Part shown: positions 47,423-54,720 of the stretch, piece by piece
How positions within the stretch are numbered: the first letter of the stretch is position 1
How the letters are laid out: the number at the start of each line of letters is the position of its first letter
NCBI RefSeq assembly: GCF_003703975.1
Contig: NZ_QTJY01000013.1
Coordinates: 124,001 to 188,000 of the forward strand
Length of the DNA stretch: 64,000 nucleotides
Direction of reading: 5' to 3'
Source: Larkinella soli
GTDB lineage: Bacteria > Bacteroidota > Bacteroidia > Cytophagales > Spirosomataceae
Made by a program: the position numbers and the translations under genes
Notes under the pieces: generated by a model
Seen by the model: the letters and a program-made list of their open reading frames with translations, nothing else
What the model was told of the DNA's origin: nothing
The model's database searches: none

Positions 47423-48226
47423 TCAGGCTTTGGAAAGCTCCGTCGCGCGGACCTGGGCGGCTTTGATGCCCGCAACCAGCGTGTCCGACAGGGCGCCCTC
47501 CTCAAACCGCTTCAGGGCCGCTTCCGTCGTTCCTCCCTTGGAAGCTACGGCCTTGATCAGTTCATCCAGCGATTTATCGGCGGTGTTGATCAGGTGAAAA
47601 GCCCCGAGCATGGTCTGTTTGACCAGCAGAGTCGAAACCGCATCCTCGAAGCCCATCTGCTTCCCGGCCTCCACCATCGCTTTGACGATGTAGTAGAAAT
47701 AAGCCGGGCCGCTTCCGCTCAGGGCCGTGACGGCATCCAGCATCGACTCGTCTTCCAGAAAAATGGACCGCCCGGTCGCGTTGATCAGGTTCTCCACCCT
47801 CCGGAGGTGGTTCATATCGACCTCCTTAGCGGCCGTAAAGCCGGTGATCCCCATGCCCAGCATGGCCGGGGTGTTCGGCATCGCCCGAATGACGAGCCGG
47901 TGGTTCAGCTTCTCCTGAATGGTCGCGATCGGAATACCGGCCATGATGGACAACACGATCTGCCGGGGCTGCACCGCAGCACGAAGGGCCTCATGCACGC
48001 CGTTGAAATCCTGGGGTTTGACCGAGAGAATGATCAGGTCGTAGTCGGCCACGCGCGGCCCGATCGTATCGACGACGACGCCGGCTTTTTCGGCTTTCAG
48101 GGCTTCGGACCGGTCGGTGCTTTTCTCGATCAGCAGCAGGTCGTCTTTTTTTACCAGATCATACTGCAAAAACGACTTGGCGAAGGCCATACCCATATTT
48201 CCGCATCCGACGATAGCAACTTTCAT
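47423..48226 (-). CDS. proC: Pyrroline-5-carboxylate reductase
   Basis: Last enzyme of proline synthesis (267 aa). The NAD(P)-binding motif is VAIVGCGNMGMAFAKSF at the N-terminus. VKPQDF, IRAMPNTPAMLGMGITGF and the C-terminal DAVTALSGSGPAYFYYIVKAM signature are all present. It has a -7 box about 30 bases upstream with a perfect palindrome next to it. Confidence 0.97.
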   Translation of the reverse strand: MKVAIVGCGNMGMAFAKSFLQYDLVKKDDLLLIEKSTDRSEALKAEKAGVVVDTIGPRVADYDLIILSVKPQDFNGVHEALRAAVQPRQIVLSIMAGIPIATIQEKLNHRLVIRAMPNTPAMLGMGITGFTAAKEVDMNHLRRVENLINATGRSIFLEDESMLDAVTALSGSGPAYFYYIVKAMVEAGKQMGFEDAVSTLLVKQTMLGAFHLINTADKSLDELIKAVASKGGTTEAALKRFEEGALSDTLVAGIKAAQVRATELSKA

Positions 48227-48254
48227 GTTGGTGGTTCAAAGAGGTGAATGGGCG

Positions 48255-48262
48255 CAAAAATA
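48255..48262 (-). promoter_or_regulatory. -7 promoter element of proC
   Basis: TATTTTTG on the minus strand is a perfect TAnnTTTG match 28 bases before the proC ATG. The 11-bp inverted repeat at 48264-48290 covers the region where the -33 element should be. Confidence 0.5.
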
Positions 48263-48263
48263 A

Positions 48264-48290
48264 CCGGTAAGGTTCTGAAAACCTTACCGG
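48264..48290. repeat. GTAAGGTT-type palindrome upstream of proC
   Basis: CCGGTAAGGTT (48264-48274) and AACCTTACCGG (48280-48290) form an 11-bp perfect inverted repeat with a 5-base loop. On the minus strand it is followed by TTATTTTTG, so it could act as a second terminator for the TlpA-like gene, as an operator for proC, or be a dispersed palindromic repeat. Confidence 0.65.
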
Positions 48291-48315
48291 CCCGGTATTT
48301 AAGCCGCAACTCCGG

Positions 48316-48347
48316 AAAAAAGCCCGCCGGGATGCTTCCCGGCGGGC
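48316..48347 (-). terminator. Terminator after the TlpA-like gene
   Basis: GCCCGCCGGG / CCCGGCGGGC (48322-48331 / 48338-48347), loop of 6, followed on the minus strand by six T (48316-48321). It lies 24 bases past the stop. Confidence 0.92.
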
Positions 48348-48370
48348 CTGAATCCTTTGGCCTGGTGCCT

Positions 48371-49498
48371 TTATTTGAGAATTTCCTCCAGCTTCTGCTC
48401 CAGCGCCTGACCGCGCAGGTTCTTGGCGATGATCTTGCCGTCCTTGTCCAGCAGGAAAGTCGCCGGGATGGCCGTAATGCCGTATTGCTGAGCCGCGGCC
48501 GACTGCCAGAACTTCAGGTCCGAGACATGCGTCCAGGTGAGGCCGTCTTTTTCGATGGCTTTCTGCCAGTTTGACTTATCGCGGTCCAGCGACACGCCGT
48601 AAATCTCGAAGCCCTTGTCTTTGAACTTGTTGTACATCCGCACCACGTTCGGGTTTTCCATGCGGCAGGGGCCGCACCACGACGCCCAGAAGTCGATCAG
48701 CACGTATTTACCGCGCAGCGACGACAGGCTGACCGGCTGCCCCTGGGGATTATTGAGCTTGATATCGGGAGCTACCGAGCCTACCATGACGCCCCGCATC
48801 CGGGTAATGTTCCCGATGAAGGCCTGGGCCTGGCGGCCGTTGGGCTTTTCCTGTTCAAACCGGCGGGCCAGCGCATCCAGCGTCGCAAAATCGTTGTCGG
48901 GGTTCAGGAAGTTCGTCGCGAAGAGTGCCACCAGCGAGGTGCCCATCTCGGGCAGCAGCTGCTTGACGCTTTCGGTAAACTGCCTGCTGGCGCCTTCGTA
49001 TTCCTGCTGGATCTTCTCGATCCGCTTGTTGTCTTTCTTCTGCTCCGCTTCACTATACTGCGACTGCCAGGCTTTCGACTTCTCCTGCATATCGGAATAG
49101 AGCGCCATCAGCTTCTGGTAATACTCCATGTTTCTGGAGCCTTTCACTTCCGTTTTTTTCCGATCTTTAGCGTCGATCGATACGTCGAAGGTTTCACCGC
49201 CTTCCACCAGCAGGCCGACACGCTGCTGATTGGCCACGTTGAGCTGGAAAAAACTTCCGCCCTCGGATTCGCGGCCTTTGAAGGTAAACCGGCCGCTGCC
49301 GTCGACCTGGGTGGAATCGAGCCGCCGGGCGGGCTGCCCTCCTGCTTCCAGATAAATCTTTCCGTCCAGCGGTCCGTTCTTTACCGTTCCGTTGACGGTG
49401 AATTCCTTTCCTGCCTCCTGAGCGGCAACGGCAAACGGCAGTGCCAGCCCCAGCAGAGCAGTGGCAACCATCCGGTTTTTCTTAATAATCGTTTTCAT
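48371..49498 (-). CDS. TlpA/ResA-like thiol-disulphide protein with DUF4369-type N-domain
   Basis: A 375-residue secreted thioredoxin-fold protein. A signal peptide (about 1-26) is followed by a beta domain with FTVNGTVKNGPLDGKIYLEA, the DUF4369 pattern of Bacteroidota, then a charged helical linker (about 120-215). The AhpC/TSA-type thioredoxin domain follows, with active site WASWCGPC (Cys275, Cys278) and cis-Pro region ITAIPATFLLDKDG. A periplasmic disulphide reductase role is likely; substrates are unknown. It lies 18 bases after gatB, so it is cotranscribed with it. Confidence 0.88.
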   Translation of the reverse strand: MKTIIKKNRMVATALLGLALPFAVAAQEAGKEFTVNGTVKNGPLDGKIYLEAGGQPARRLDSTQVDGSGRFTFKGRESEGGSFFQLNVANQQRVGLLVEGGETFDVSIDAKDRKKTEVKGSRNMEYYQKLMALYSDMQEKSKAWQSQYSEAEQKKDNKRIEKIQQEYEGASRQFTESVKQLLPEMGTSLVALFATNFLNPDNDFATLDALARRFEQEKPNGRQAQAFIGNITRMRGVMVGSVAPDIKLNNPQGQPVSLSSLRGKYVLIDFWASWCGPCRMENPNVVRMYNKFKDKGFEIYGVSLDRDKSNWQKAIEKDGLTWTHVSDLKFWQSAAAQQYGITAIPATFLLDKDGKIIAKNLRGQALEQKLEEILK

Positions 49499-49516
49499 AC
49501 GCTTGAGGTATTTTGA

Positions 49517-50980
49517 CTACAGGGCCAGTGATTTCTGAATCAGTTCGTTCGTCAGCTTCGGGTCGGCGCTGCCTTTCGATTTTTTCATTACTTCGCCGAC
49601 AAACAGACCCAGCAGCCCTTTTTTGCCTTTTTTGTATTCTTTGACCTTGTCGGGCCAGGCAGCCAGTACTTCATCTACCAACGCTAGCAGCGAGTCGGTA
49701 TTGCTGTTCTGCAGCAAATTCTGCTCCCGTGCGACCTGCTCCGCCGATTTCTCCGGCTGTTCGATCAGTACCGGAAACATCCGCTGACTGGCCGTCGAGA
49801 AGCTTACCTGTCCGGAATCGACCAGATTGATCAGCTCCGCCAGCTTGTCGGCCGGGAGCGGAAACTGCTGCTCCCGCAGGTTCTTTTCGGAGGTCTGGGC
49901 TTTGACCGGACCCATGATCCAGTTTGAAGCCGCCTTGTAATTGGCGGTCCGGGTGCAGACGGCCTCGAAATAATCGGCCAGCTCCCGGGCGTCCGAGATC
50001 AGGGCCGCATCATATTCGGGCAGACCGTAATGGGCCAGCAGTTTCTCGTAGCGTTCTTTCGGCAGGGCAGGCATCCCGGCGCGGATTTCGGCCAGCCACT
50101 CGTCGGAAATGACGACGGGGCTAAGATCCGGATCGGGAAAATACCGGTAATCGTTCATCGTCTCCTTTACCCGCATGCCGGCCGTCTGGCCCGTAGCGGC
50201 ATCGAACATCCGCGTTTCCTGAATGATCGGCTGCCCGGTTTCGATGGCTTCGATCTGCCGCCGGAACTCGGTTTCGATGGCCCGCTGGACGTTGCGGATG
50301 GAGTTCATGTTTTTCACTTCCACCTTCGTGCCGAGCCGTTCCTCCCCTTTCAGCCGGACCGAGATGTTGACGTCGCAGCGCAGGGAGCCTTCTTCCATGT
50401 TGCCGTCGCAGATGTCCAGATACCGGACCAGCCGACGCACCTCGGTCAGGTAAGCCGCGGCTTCCTCTCCGCTCCGGATCACCGGGTCCGTCACCATTTC
50501 GATCAGCGGGGTACCGGCGCGGTTATAATCCAGCCAGGTATCCCACTGGCCGGCCTCGTGAATGGACTTCCCGGCATCTTCCTCCAGGTGAATGTGGTGC
50601 AGCCGGACAGCTTTCTCAAGGGTCTGCCCTCCGGCATCCCGGAACCGGACCGGCACTTCGCCCCCGACGCAGACCGGCGTCTTATCCTGCGAGAGCTGGT
50701 AGCCCTTCGGCAGGTCCGGGTAGAAGTAATTTTTACGGGCAAAAAGGTTGTATTGGGTAATGGTGGAACGGCAGGCCAGCCCCATCCGGACGGCCAGTTC
50801 AACCGCCTTCCGGTTCAGCTTCGGCAGCGTTCCGGGATGGCCAAGCGTAATGACGCTGATATTGGTATTCGGTTCACTGCCGAACTGATTGGAGTCGGCG
50901 GCAAAGATTTTGGTGGCGGTCAGCAGCTGACAATGCACTTCCAGACCAATAACCATTTCATATTTCTCCAAAACCTCCAT
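49517..50980 (-). CDS. gatB: Asp/Glu-tRNA(Asn/Gln) amidotransferase subunit B
   Basis: Kinase/tRNA-binding subunit of the GatCAB amidotransferase that makes Gln-tRNA or Asn-tRNA (487 aa from this start). Signature segments are YEMVIGLEVHCQLLT at the N-terminus, LPKGYQLSQ, LRCDVNISVRLKG and DYRYFPDPDLSPV; the YqeY-like tail domain is at the C-terminus. The start at 50980 (MEVLEKYEMVIG) fits the family; a Met 14 codons upstream at 51022 is possible. gatA and gatC are not in the window. Confidence 0.95.
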   Translation of the reverse strand: MEVLEKYEMVIGLEVHCQLLTATKIFAADSNQFGSEPNTNISVITLGHPGTLPKLNRKAVELAVRMGLACRSTITQYNLFARKNYFYPDLPKGYQLSQDKTPVCVGGEVPVRFRDAGGQTLEKAVRLHHIHLEEDAGKSIHEAGQWDTWLDYNRAGTPLIEMVTDPVIRSGEEAAAYLTEVRRLVRYLDICDGNMEEGSLRCDVNISVRLKGEERLGTKVEVKNMNSIRNVQRAIETEFRRQIEAIETGQPIIQETRMFDAATGQTAGMRVKETMNDYRYFPDPDLSPVVISDEWLAEIRAGMPALPKERYEKLLAHYGLPEYDAALISDARELADYFEAVCTRTANYKAASNWIMGPVKAQTSEKNLREQQFPLPADKLAELINLVDSGQVSFSTASQRMFPVLIEQPEKSAEQVAREQNLLQNSNTDSLLALVDEVLAAWPDKVKEYKKGKKGLLGLFVGEVMKKSKGSADPKLTNELIQKSLAL

Positions 50981-51059
50981 CGATGCCCTGAATGCTGGTG
51001 AACCGGCTTTTTCAAATACCATAAAACCGTACTGAATGCTGAAAAAAGGTAATAATCAA

Positions 51060-51067
51060 CAAAGATA
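51060..51067 (-). promoter_or_regulatory. -7 promoter element of gatB
   Basis: TATCTTTG on the minus strand, a perfect TAnnTTTG match, lies 80 bases before the chosen gatB start. No standard -33 TTG. Confidence 0.45.
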
Positions 51068-51206
51068 CGGTTTTTGGCCGGAATGGCAGGCCCTCGGGCG
51101 GTCATTTCGGACAGGGAACGGGCCGGGCAGGCCTTCGGCATCCGGACGAAAACCCACCGGTTGCAGCCGCATCGGTACGGATATGGAAAGGACGGCCTAA
51201 AAGTCG

Positions 51207-52043
51207 TCAGATGACGTTCAGCCGGAAGCGGACGTAGGTCTGGGCCAGCAGCGCAATTTTCTTCATATCCGGCACCCGGACCCGCTCCTGCTGAATCCGG
51301 GAGGCCGGAATCTGTTTGATTTTACTGAACAGGGTGCGGTAGTAGGTGTAGGCCAGGTGAACGCCCATCCGGGCGCCACGGGGCAGGTTCATGATCCCGA
51401 CGAGAGCCTCGTCGAAGTCGCGCTGGATGTCTTCCTCGATCAACTGCTTGGCATCTCTGGTAAAATCACCGAAATCCACCCCCGGAAAATAGACCCGGCC
51501 CCGGTCGACGTAATCGCTCTTCAGGTCGCGCAGGAAGTTGACCTTCTGGAAAGCCGCCCCGAGCTTGCGGGCCGGTTCCTTCAGCCGGTCGAACATGGCC
51601 TCGTCGCCTTCGCAGAACACCCGCAGGCACATCAGACCCACCACTTCCGCCGAGCCGTAGATGTATTCCTGATAGCCGAGGTCGTTGTATTCGTTAACAT
51701 ACAGGTCCATTTCCATGCTTTTCAGAAATGCATCGATCAGGGACCGCTCAATGTGGTATTGCCGGACTACCCGCTGGAACGAATGCAGAATAGGATTGAG
51801 GCTGATGCCGTCGCGGAGGGCTTCGTCGGTGTCCTGGCGGAATTTTTCGAGCAGGTATTTCTGGTCGTAATCGTAGAAGGTGTCCACGATCTCGTCGGCA
51901 TAGCGGACAAACCCGTAGATGCTGTAGATAGGGTCGTGAAATCGTCGATCCAGGGTTTTGATCCCTAAGGTAAACGAGGTACTGTACTGCTCCGTGACCA
52001 GCCTGCTGCACTCGACGGAGGTTCGGTTGAATAACTCTAACAT
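51207..52043 (-). CDS. crtB: Phytoene synthase
   Basis: Condenses two geranylgeranyl diphosphates to phytoene, the first carotenoid step (278 aa). The two aspartate-rich motifs are present: RYADEIVDTF (first) and NFLRDLKSDYVDRGRVYFP (second, with the typical D-x-x-x-D-x-x-R-G-R-x-Y-F-P). It is 88 bases downstream of crtI on the same strand. The isoprenoid precursors come from the MEP pathway, of which dxr lies at 16-17 kb. Confidence 0.94.
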   Translation of the reverse strand: MLELFNRTSVECSRLVTEQYSTSFTLGIKTLDRRFHDPIYSIYGFVRYADEIVDTFYDYDQKYLLEKFRQDTDEALRDGISLNPILHSFQRVVRQYHIERSLIDAFLKSMEMDLYVNEYNDLGYQEYIYGSAEVVGLMCLRVFCEGDEAMFDRLKEPARKLGAAFQKVNFLRDLKSDYVDRGRVYFPGVDFGDFTRDAKQLIEEDIQRDFDEALVGIMNLPRGARMGVHLAYTYYRTLFSKIKQIPASRIQQERVRVPDMKKIALLAQTYVRFRLNVI

Positions 52044-52131
52044 ACCGGTTTTAGGTTGGGCCGGGTCCGCCTGGGGAGCCAGACACGGCGGTCGTGGTTT
52101 TTTGGGTTACTACGGTCGGTTACGCTGTATT

Positions 52132-53619
52132 CTATAGAAATTCTTTCGCCACCTCATCCGCCACCACCAAACCGGAAATCAACGAAGGCGGTACACCCGG
52201 TCCCGGGACGGTCAGCTGACCCGTGTAGAACAAGTTGTTTACCCTCTTGTTCTTAAGAGTCGGCTTTAATAGGGCGGTCTGCCGCAGGGTGTTGGCCAAT
52301 CCATAGGCATTTCCCCGAAAAGCATGATAGTCCGCAATGAAATTACTGTGCGCATAGCTGCGCCGAAAAACGACATGCTCCCGGATCGGCTCCCCGACGA
52401 ATCGCTCCAGACGCTCCATCACCAGCTGGTAATAGTGCTCGCGGGTTTCTTCCGGGTCATTCAGGTCCGGCGCCACCGGGATCAGGATGAACAGATTCTC
52501 CATGCCTTCCGGCGCCACCGACGGGTCGGTTTTCGACGGAGCCGATACGTAAAACAGCGGTCGGGTCGGCCACTGCGGTTTTTCGTAAATCTCGACCGCA
52601 TGCTGCCGGAAATCCTCGTCGAAAAACAGGTTGTGATGCTGCAGCCGCGGAACCCGCTTCCCGACGCCGATGTAGAACAGCAGCGAGGAAGGCGCCATGA
52701 CCCGGGTTTGCCAGTAACTGTCCGGATAATTTCGCCAGGCCGGTTCCAGCAGCTTACTTTCCACGTGGTGATAATCGGCCCCGGCAATCACCACATCCGC
52801 CTTGAATGATCCCTGATAGGTTTCTACTCTGTTGGCTATACCTTTTGTTACATCAATTTGTTTAACAGGATGGTTTAATAAAATTTTCACCCCCTTTTCC
52901 TCCGCCAGCCTGACCATTGCCTTGACGATCTCGTGCATACCGCCCATCGGATACCACGTACCCATGGAAATCTCGGCGTAGTTCATCAGACTATATAAAG
53001 CAGGCGTATTCTGCGGAGTGGCCCCCAGAAAAAGTATGGGAAACTCCATCAGCTGCAGCAGACGCTCATCGGAGAAGTATTTACGGACGTGGGCGGCAAA
53101 GGATTGAAACACGTCGAGCCGGGTGACGTCGGCCAGCAGGCGGAGGCTCATGAATTCGGAAACCCGACGGCTGGGCTTCCAGACAAAGTTATTCATGCCG
53201 ACCTCGTACTTATAGGCCGCCTGTTTCAGAAAGTCGAGCAGCCGCCGGCCGGCGCCGGGCTCCATGGATTCGAAGAGTTGCTGAAGATTCTCGACCCCCG
53301 CCGGCAGACTGACGGCCTCGTCGGGTCCAAAAATGACGGCATAGGACGGGTCCAGACGCACCAGATCGTAATAATCGGATGGTTTTTTGCCGAAACGGCC
53401 GAAGTAATTTTCGAAGACGTCGGGCATCCAGTACCAGCTGGGACCCATATCGAAGGCGAAGCCGTCCTGGTGGAACATACGGGCCCGCCCGCCCGGCTGA
53501 TCGTTCTTTTCGAGAATGGTGACCTGAAATCCCTTATCGGCCAGGCTGGTCGCAACCGACAGGCCGGCGAAACCGGCCCCGATGACAATCACTTCTTTAG
53601 GCATTTCCTTTCCGGACAC
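52132..53619 (-). CDS. crtI: Phytoene desaturase CrtI
   Basis: FAD-dependent desaturase converting phytoene towards lycopene (495 aa). The dinucleotide-binding fold is VIVIGAGFAGLSVATSLADKGF with EKNDQPGGRA following. The C-terminal bacterial-type desaturase signature is seen as NNLFYTGQLTVPGPGVPPSLISG. A Met five codons in (53604) is an equally good start. It pairs with crtB and lies behind an ECF sigma gene, from which it is separated by a terminator, so crtI must have its own promoter in 53620-53683, where I see no TAnnTTTG. Confidence 0.94.
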   Translation of the reverse strand: MSGKEMPKEVIVIGAGFAGLSVATSLADKGFQVTILEKNDQPGGRARMFHQDGFAFDMGPSWYWMPDVFENYFGRFGKKPSDYYDLVRLDPSYAVIFGPDEAVSLPAGVENLQQLFESMEPGAGRRLLDFLKQAAYKYEVGMNNFVWKPSRRVSEFMSLRLLADVTRLDVFQSFAAHVRKYFSDERLLQLMEFPILFLGATPQNTPALYSLMNYAEISMGTWYPMGGMHEIVKAMVRLAEEKGVKILLNHPVKQIDVTKGIANRVETYQGSFKADVVIAGADYHHVESKLLEPAWRNYPDSYWQTRVMAPSSLLFYIGVGKRVPRLQHHNLFFDEDFRQHAVEIYEKPQWPTRPLFYVSAPSKTDPSVAPEGMENLFILIPVAPDLNDPEETREHYYQLVMERLERFVGEPIREHVVFRRSYAHSNFIADYHAFRGNAYGLANTLRQTALLKPTLKNKRVNNLFYTGQLTVPGPGVPPSLISGLVVADEVAKEFL

Positions 53620-53683
53620 GGGGTCCGCAGCTTATGTGAAACGGTGGTGAATCCAGTCAAACGGGGCAGGACCCCCTAAAACC

Positions 53684-53714
53684 AAAAAAGTTAGACGGAA
53701 ACCATCTAACTTTT
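53684..53714 (-). terminator. Terminator between the ECF sigma gene and crtI
   Basis: AAAAGTTAGA / TCTAACTTTT (53686-53695 / 53705-53714), a 10-bp perfect stem with a 9-base loop, with a T-run on the minus strand and a short one on the plus strand. Confidence 0.8.
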
Positions 53715-53817
53715 CGGAACCTTCCTCTTTTTTAACCAAAAACTACTCAATCAGTATTTTCAGTCGTAGTCTTCTTCCACATTCTATTTCCGAAGTATTG
53801 TAGTCAGACTACGGTAA

Positions 53818-54330
53818 TCAGGCCTGATAGGCATAGACTTTCAGCTTGTCTTTCAGTTCCTTGCGGGCGATGTGAATCCGGTTTTTAACCGTTCCGATAG
53901 GGATATCCAGACGAGCAGCGATTTCGTGGTATTTGAAGCCCCGGAAGTGCATCATGAACGGCGTGCGGTAGGTTTCATCGAGTGAATTCACGGCACGGTT
54001 GATGTCATCCTGAGCGAAGGTGGAATAGGCCCCGTTGTCGGTGCTGCTATCCAGCGAGTTGATGTAGTGCAGATTGTCCGTCGTGTCGATGAAGGTGTTC
54101 TTACGAACCATCCGCTGGTAATTGGTGATGAACGTGTTTTTCATGATGGTATACAACCACGCTTTCAGGTTGGTACCATCCGTGTATTTATCACGATTCG
54201 TGAAGGCTTTCAGTAAAGTGTCCTGCAGTAAGTCATTCGCGTCTTCTACATCTTTCGTTAAACGCAGGGCAAAAGGCTTCAGCGACTTTGAAACTTTGCC
54301 GATATGGTAAGTGAACTCAAGTGCTGTCAT
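53818..54330 (-). CDS. ECF sigma factor next to carotenoid genes
   Basis: A 170-residue group-4 sigma factor. Region 2: FALRLTKDVEDANDLLQDTLLKAF with NLKAWLYTIMKNTFITNYQR. Region 4: RTPFMMHFRGFKYHEIAARLDIPIGTVKNRIHIARKELKD. No anti-sigma gene is adjacent: upstream is the AT-rich spacer and downstream is crtI. Position suggests control of crtIB, as for other carotenoid-linked sigma factors, but this is inference. It has a well-formed housekeeping-type promoter of its own. Confidence 0.9.
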   Translation of the reverse strand: MTALEFTYHIGKVSKSLKPFALRLTKDVEDANDLLQDTLLKAFTNRDKYTDGTNLKAWLYTIMKNTFITNYQRMVRKNTFIDTTDNLHYINSLDSSTDNGAYSTFAQDDINRAVNSLDETYRTPFMMHFRGFKYHEIAARLDIPIGTVKNRIHIARKELKDKLKVYAYQA

Positions 54331-54355
54331 GGTTAGTTGAAATTTTTTGTTGAAC

Positions 54356-54384
54356 CAAATCTATTCACCTATTAAACAACAATG
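54356..54384 (-). promoter_or_regulatory. Promoter of the crt-linked ECF sigma gene
   Basis: On the minus strand TTG (54382-54384), 18 bases, TAGATTTG (54356-54363, perfect TAnnTTTG). The ATG is about 26 bases downstream. Confidence 0.65.
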
Positions 54385-54509
54385 CAACCAAAAGAACCAA
54401 AAATTTTTTTCACCCCCCTCAGACCCGCTTAATTAAATGAAAAACAGCTTTTTAAAAATCACGAATTGAGCCAACGGACCAGACTGACCAATTGATTAAG
54501 CGGCAGAAA

Positions 54510-54604
54510 GTGTGGAATTTTTCCCACAGTGTGTGGAATAGGTGGTCCATAGTTTGTTTAATATTCCACACCTCAAAGTTAAACAAAAATAATCGGCTTC
54601 CACA
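54510..54604. repeat. Cluster of TGTGGAA/TTCCACA motifs
   Basis: GTGTGGAAT occurs at 54510-54518 and 54531-54539, exactly 21 bases apart. Its complement ATTCCACAC is at 54563-54571 and a shorter TTCCACA at 54598-54604. TCCCACA at 54522-54528 forms a small inverted repeat with the first copy. The arrangement looks like a multi-site protein-binding region. Confidence 0.65.
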
Positions 54605-54665
54605 AAATCCCGATAAAAATTATTCGATTGAGAAGCGAAGTACGATTCGAAAACAGATAAACTTG

Positions 54666-54696
54666 TTGCAACGTAGTTGCAAATTTAATAAATTTG
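54666..54696 (+). promoter_or_regulatory. Promoter of the TonB-dependent receptor gene
   Basis: TTG at 54666-54668, 20 bases, TAAATTTG at 54689-54696 (perfect TAnnTTTG). The -33 lies inside an 8-bp palindrome GTTGCAAC (54665-54672) and the -7 lies inside a larger palindrome (54676-54700). The start codon at 54721 is about 20 bases past the inferred transcript start. Confidence 0.7.
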
Positions 54697-54700
54697 CAAC
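54676..54700. promoter_or_regulatory. Putative operator palindrome over the receptor promoter
   Basis: GTTGCAAATTT (54676-54686), spacer AAT, AAATTTGCAAC (54690-54700): an 11-bp perfect inverted repeat covering the -7 box. The GTTGCAA half-site is repeated upstream as GTTGCAAC (54665-54672). Placement predicts repression when bound. Symmetry and AT-rich core are like Fur-superfamily operators, but no regulator gene is near, so the identity is inference. Confidence 0.65.
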
Positions 54701-54720
54701 CTGCTTAAATTGACAACTCG

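Larger units (their letters stand above)
54331..54720. other. AT-rich 390-base regulatory spacer between ECF sigma and TonB receptor genes
   Basis: No gene fits here. It holds the divergent promoters of both flanking genes, a cluster of TTCCACA-type motifs (54510-54604) and an 11-bp palindrome (54676-54700) over the receptor promoter. The DNA is strikingly AT-rich compared with the coding DNA around it. Confidence 0.8.

Noticed and set aside
54510-54604. Chromosomal origin of replication
   Set aside because: No exact TTATCCACA box, no dnaA, and no strand-bias evidence obtainable from this window; kept only as a motif cluster.
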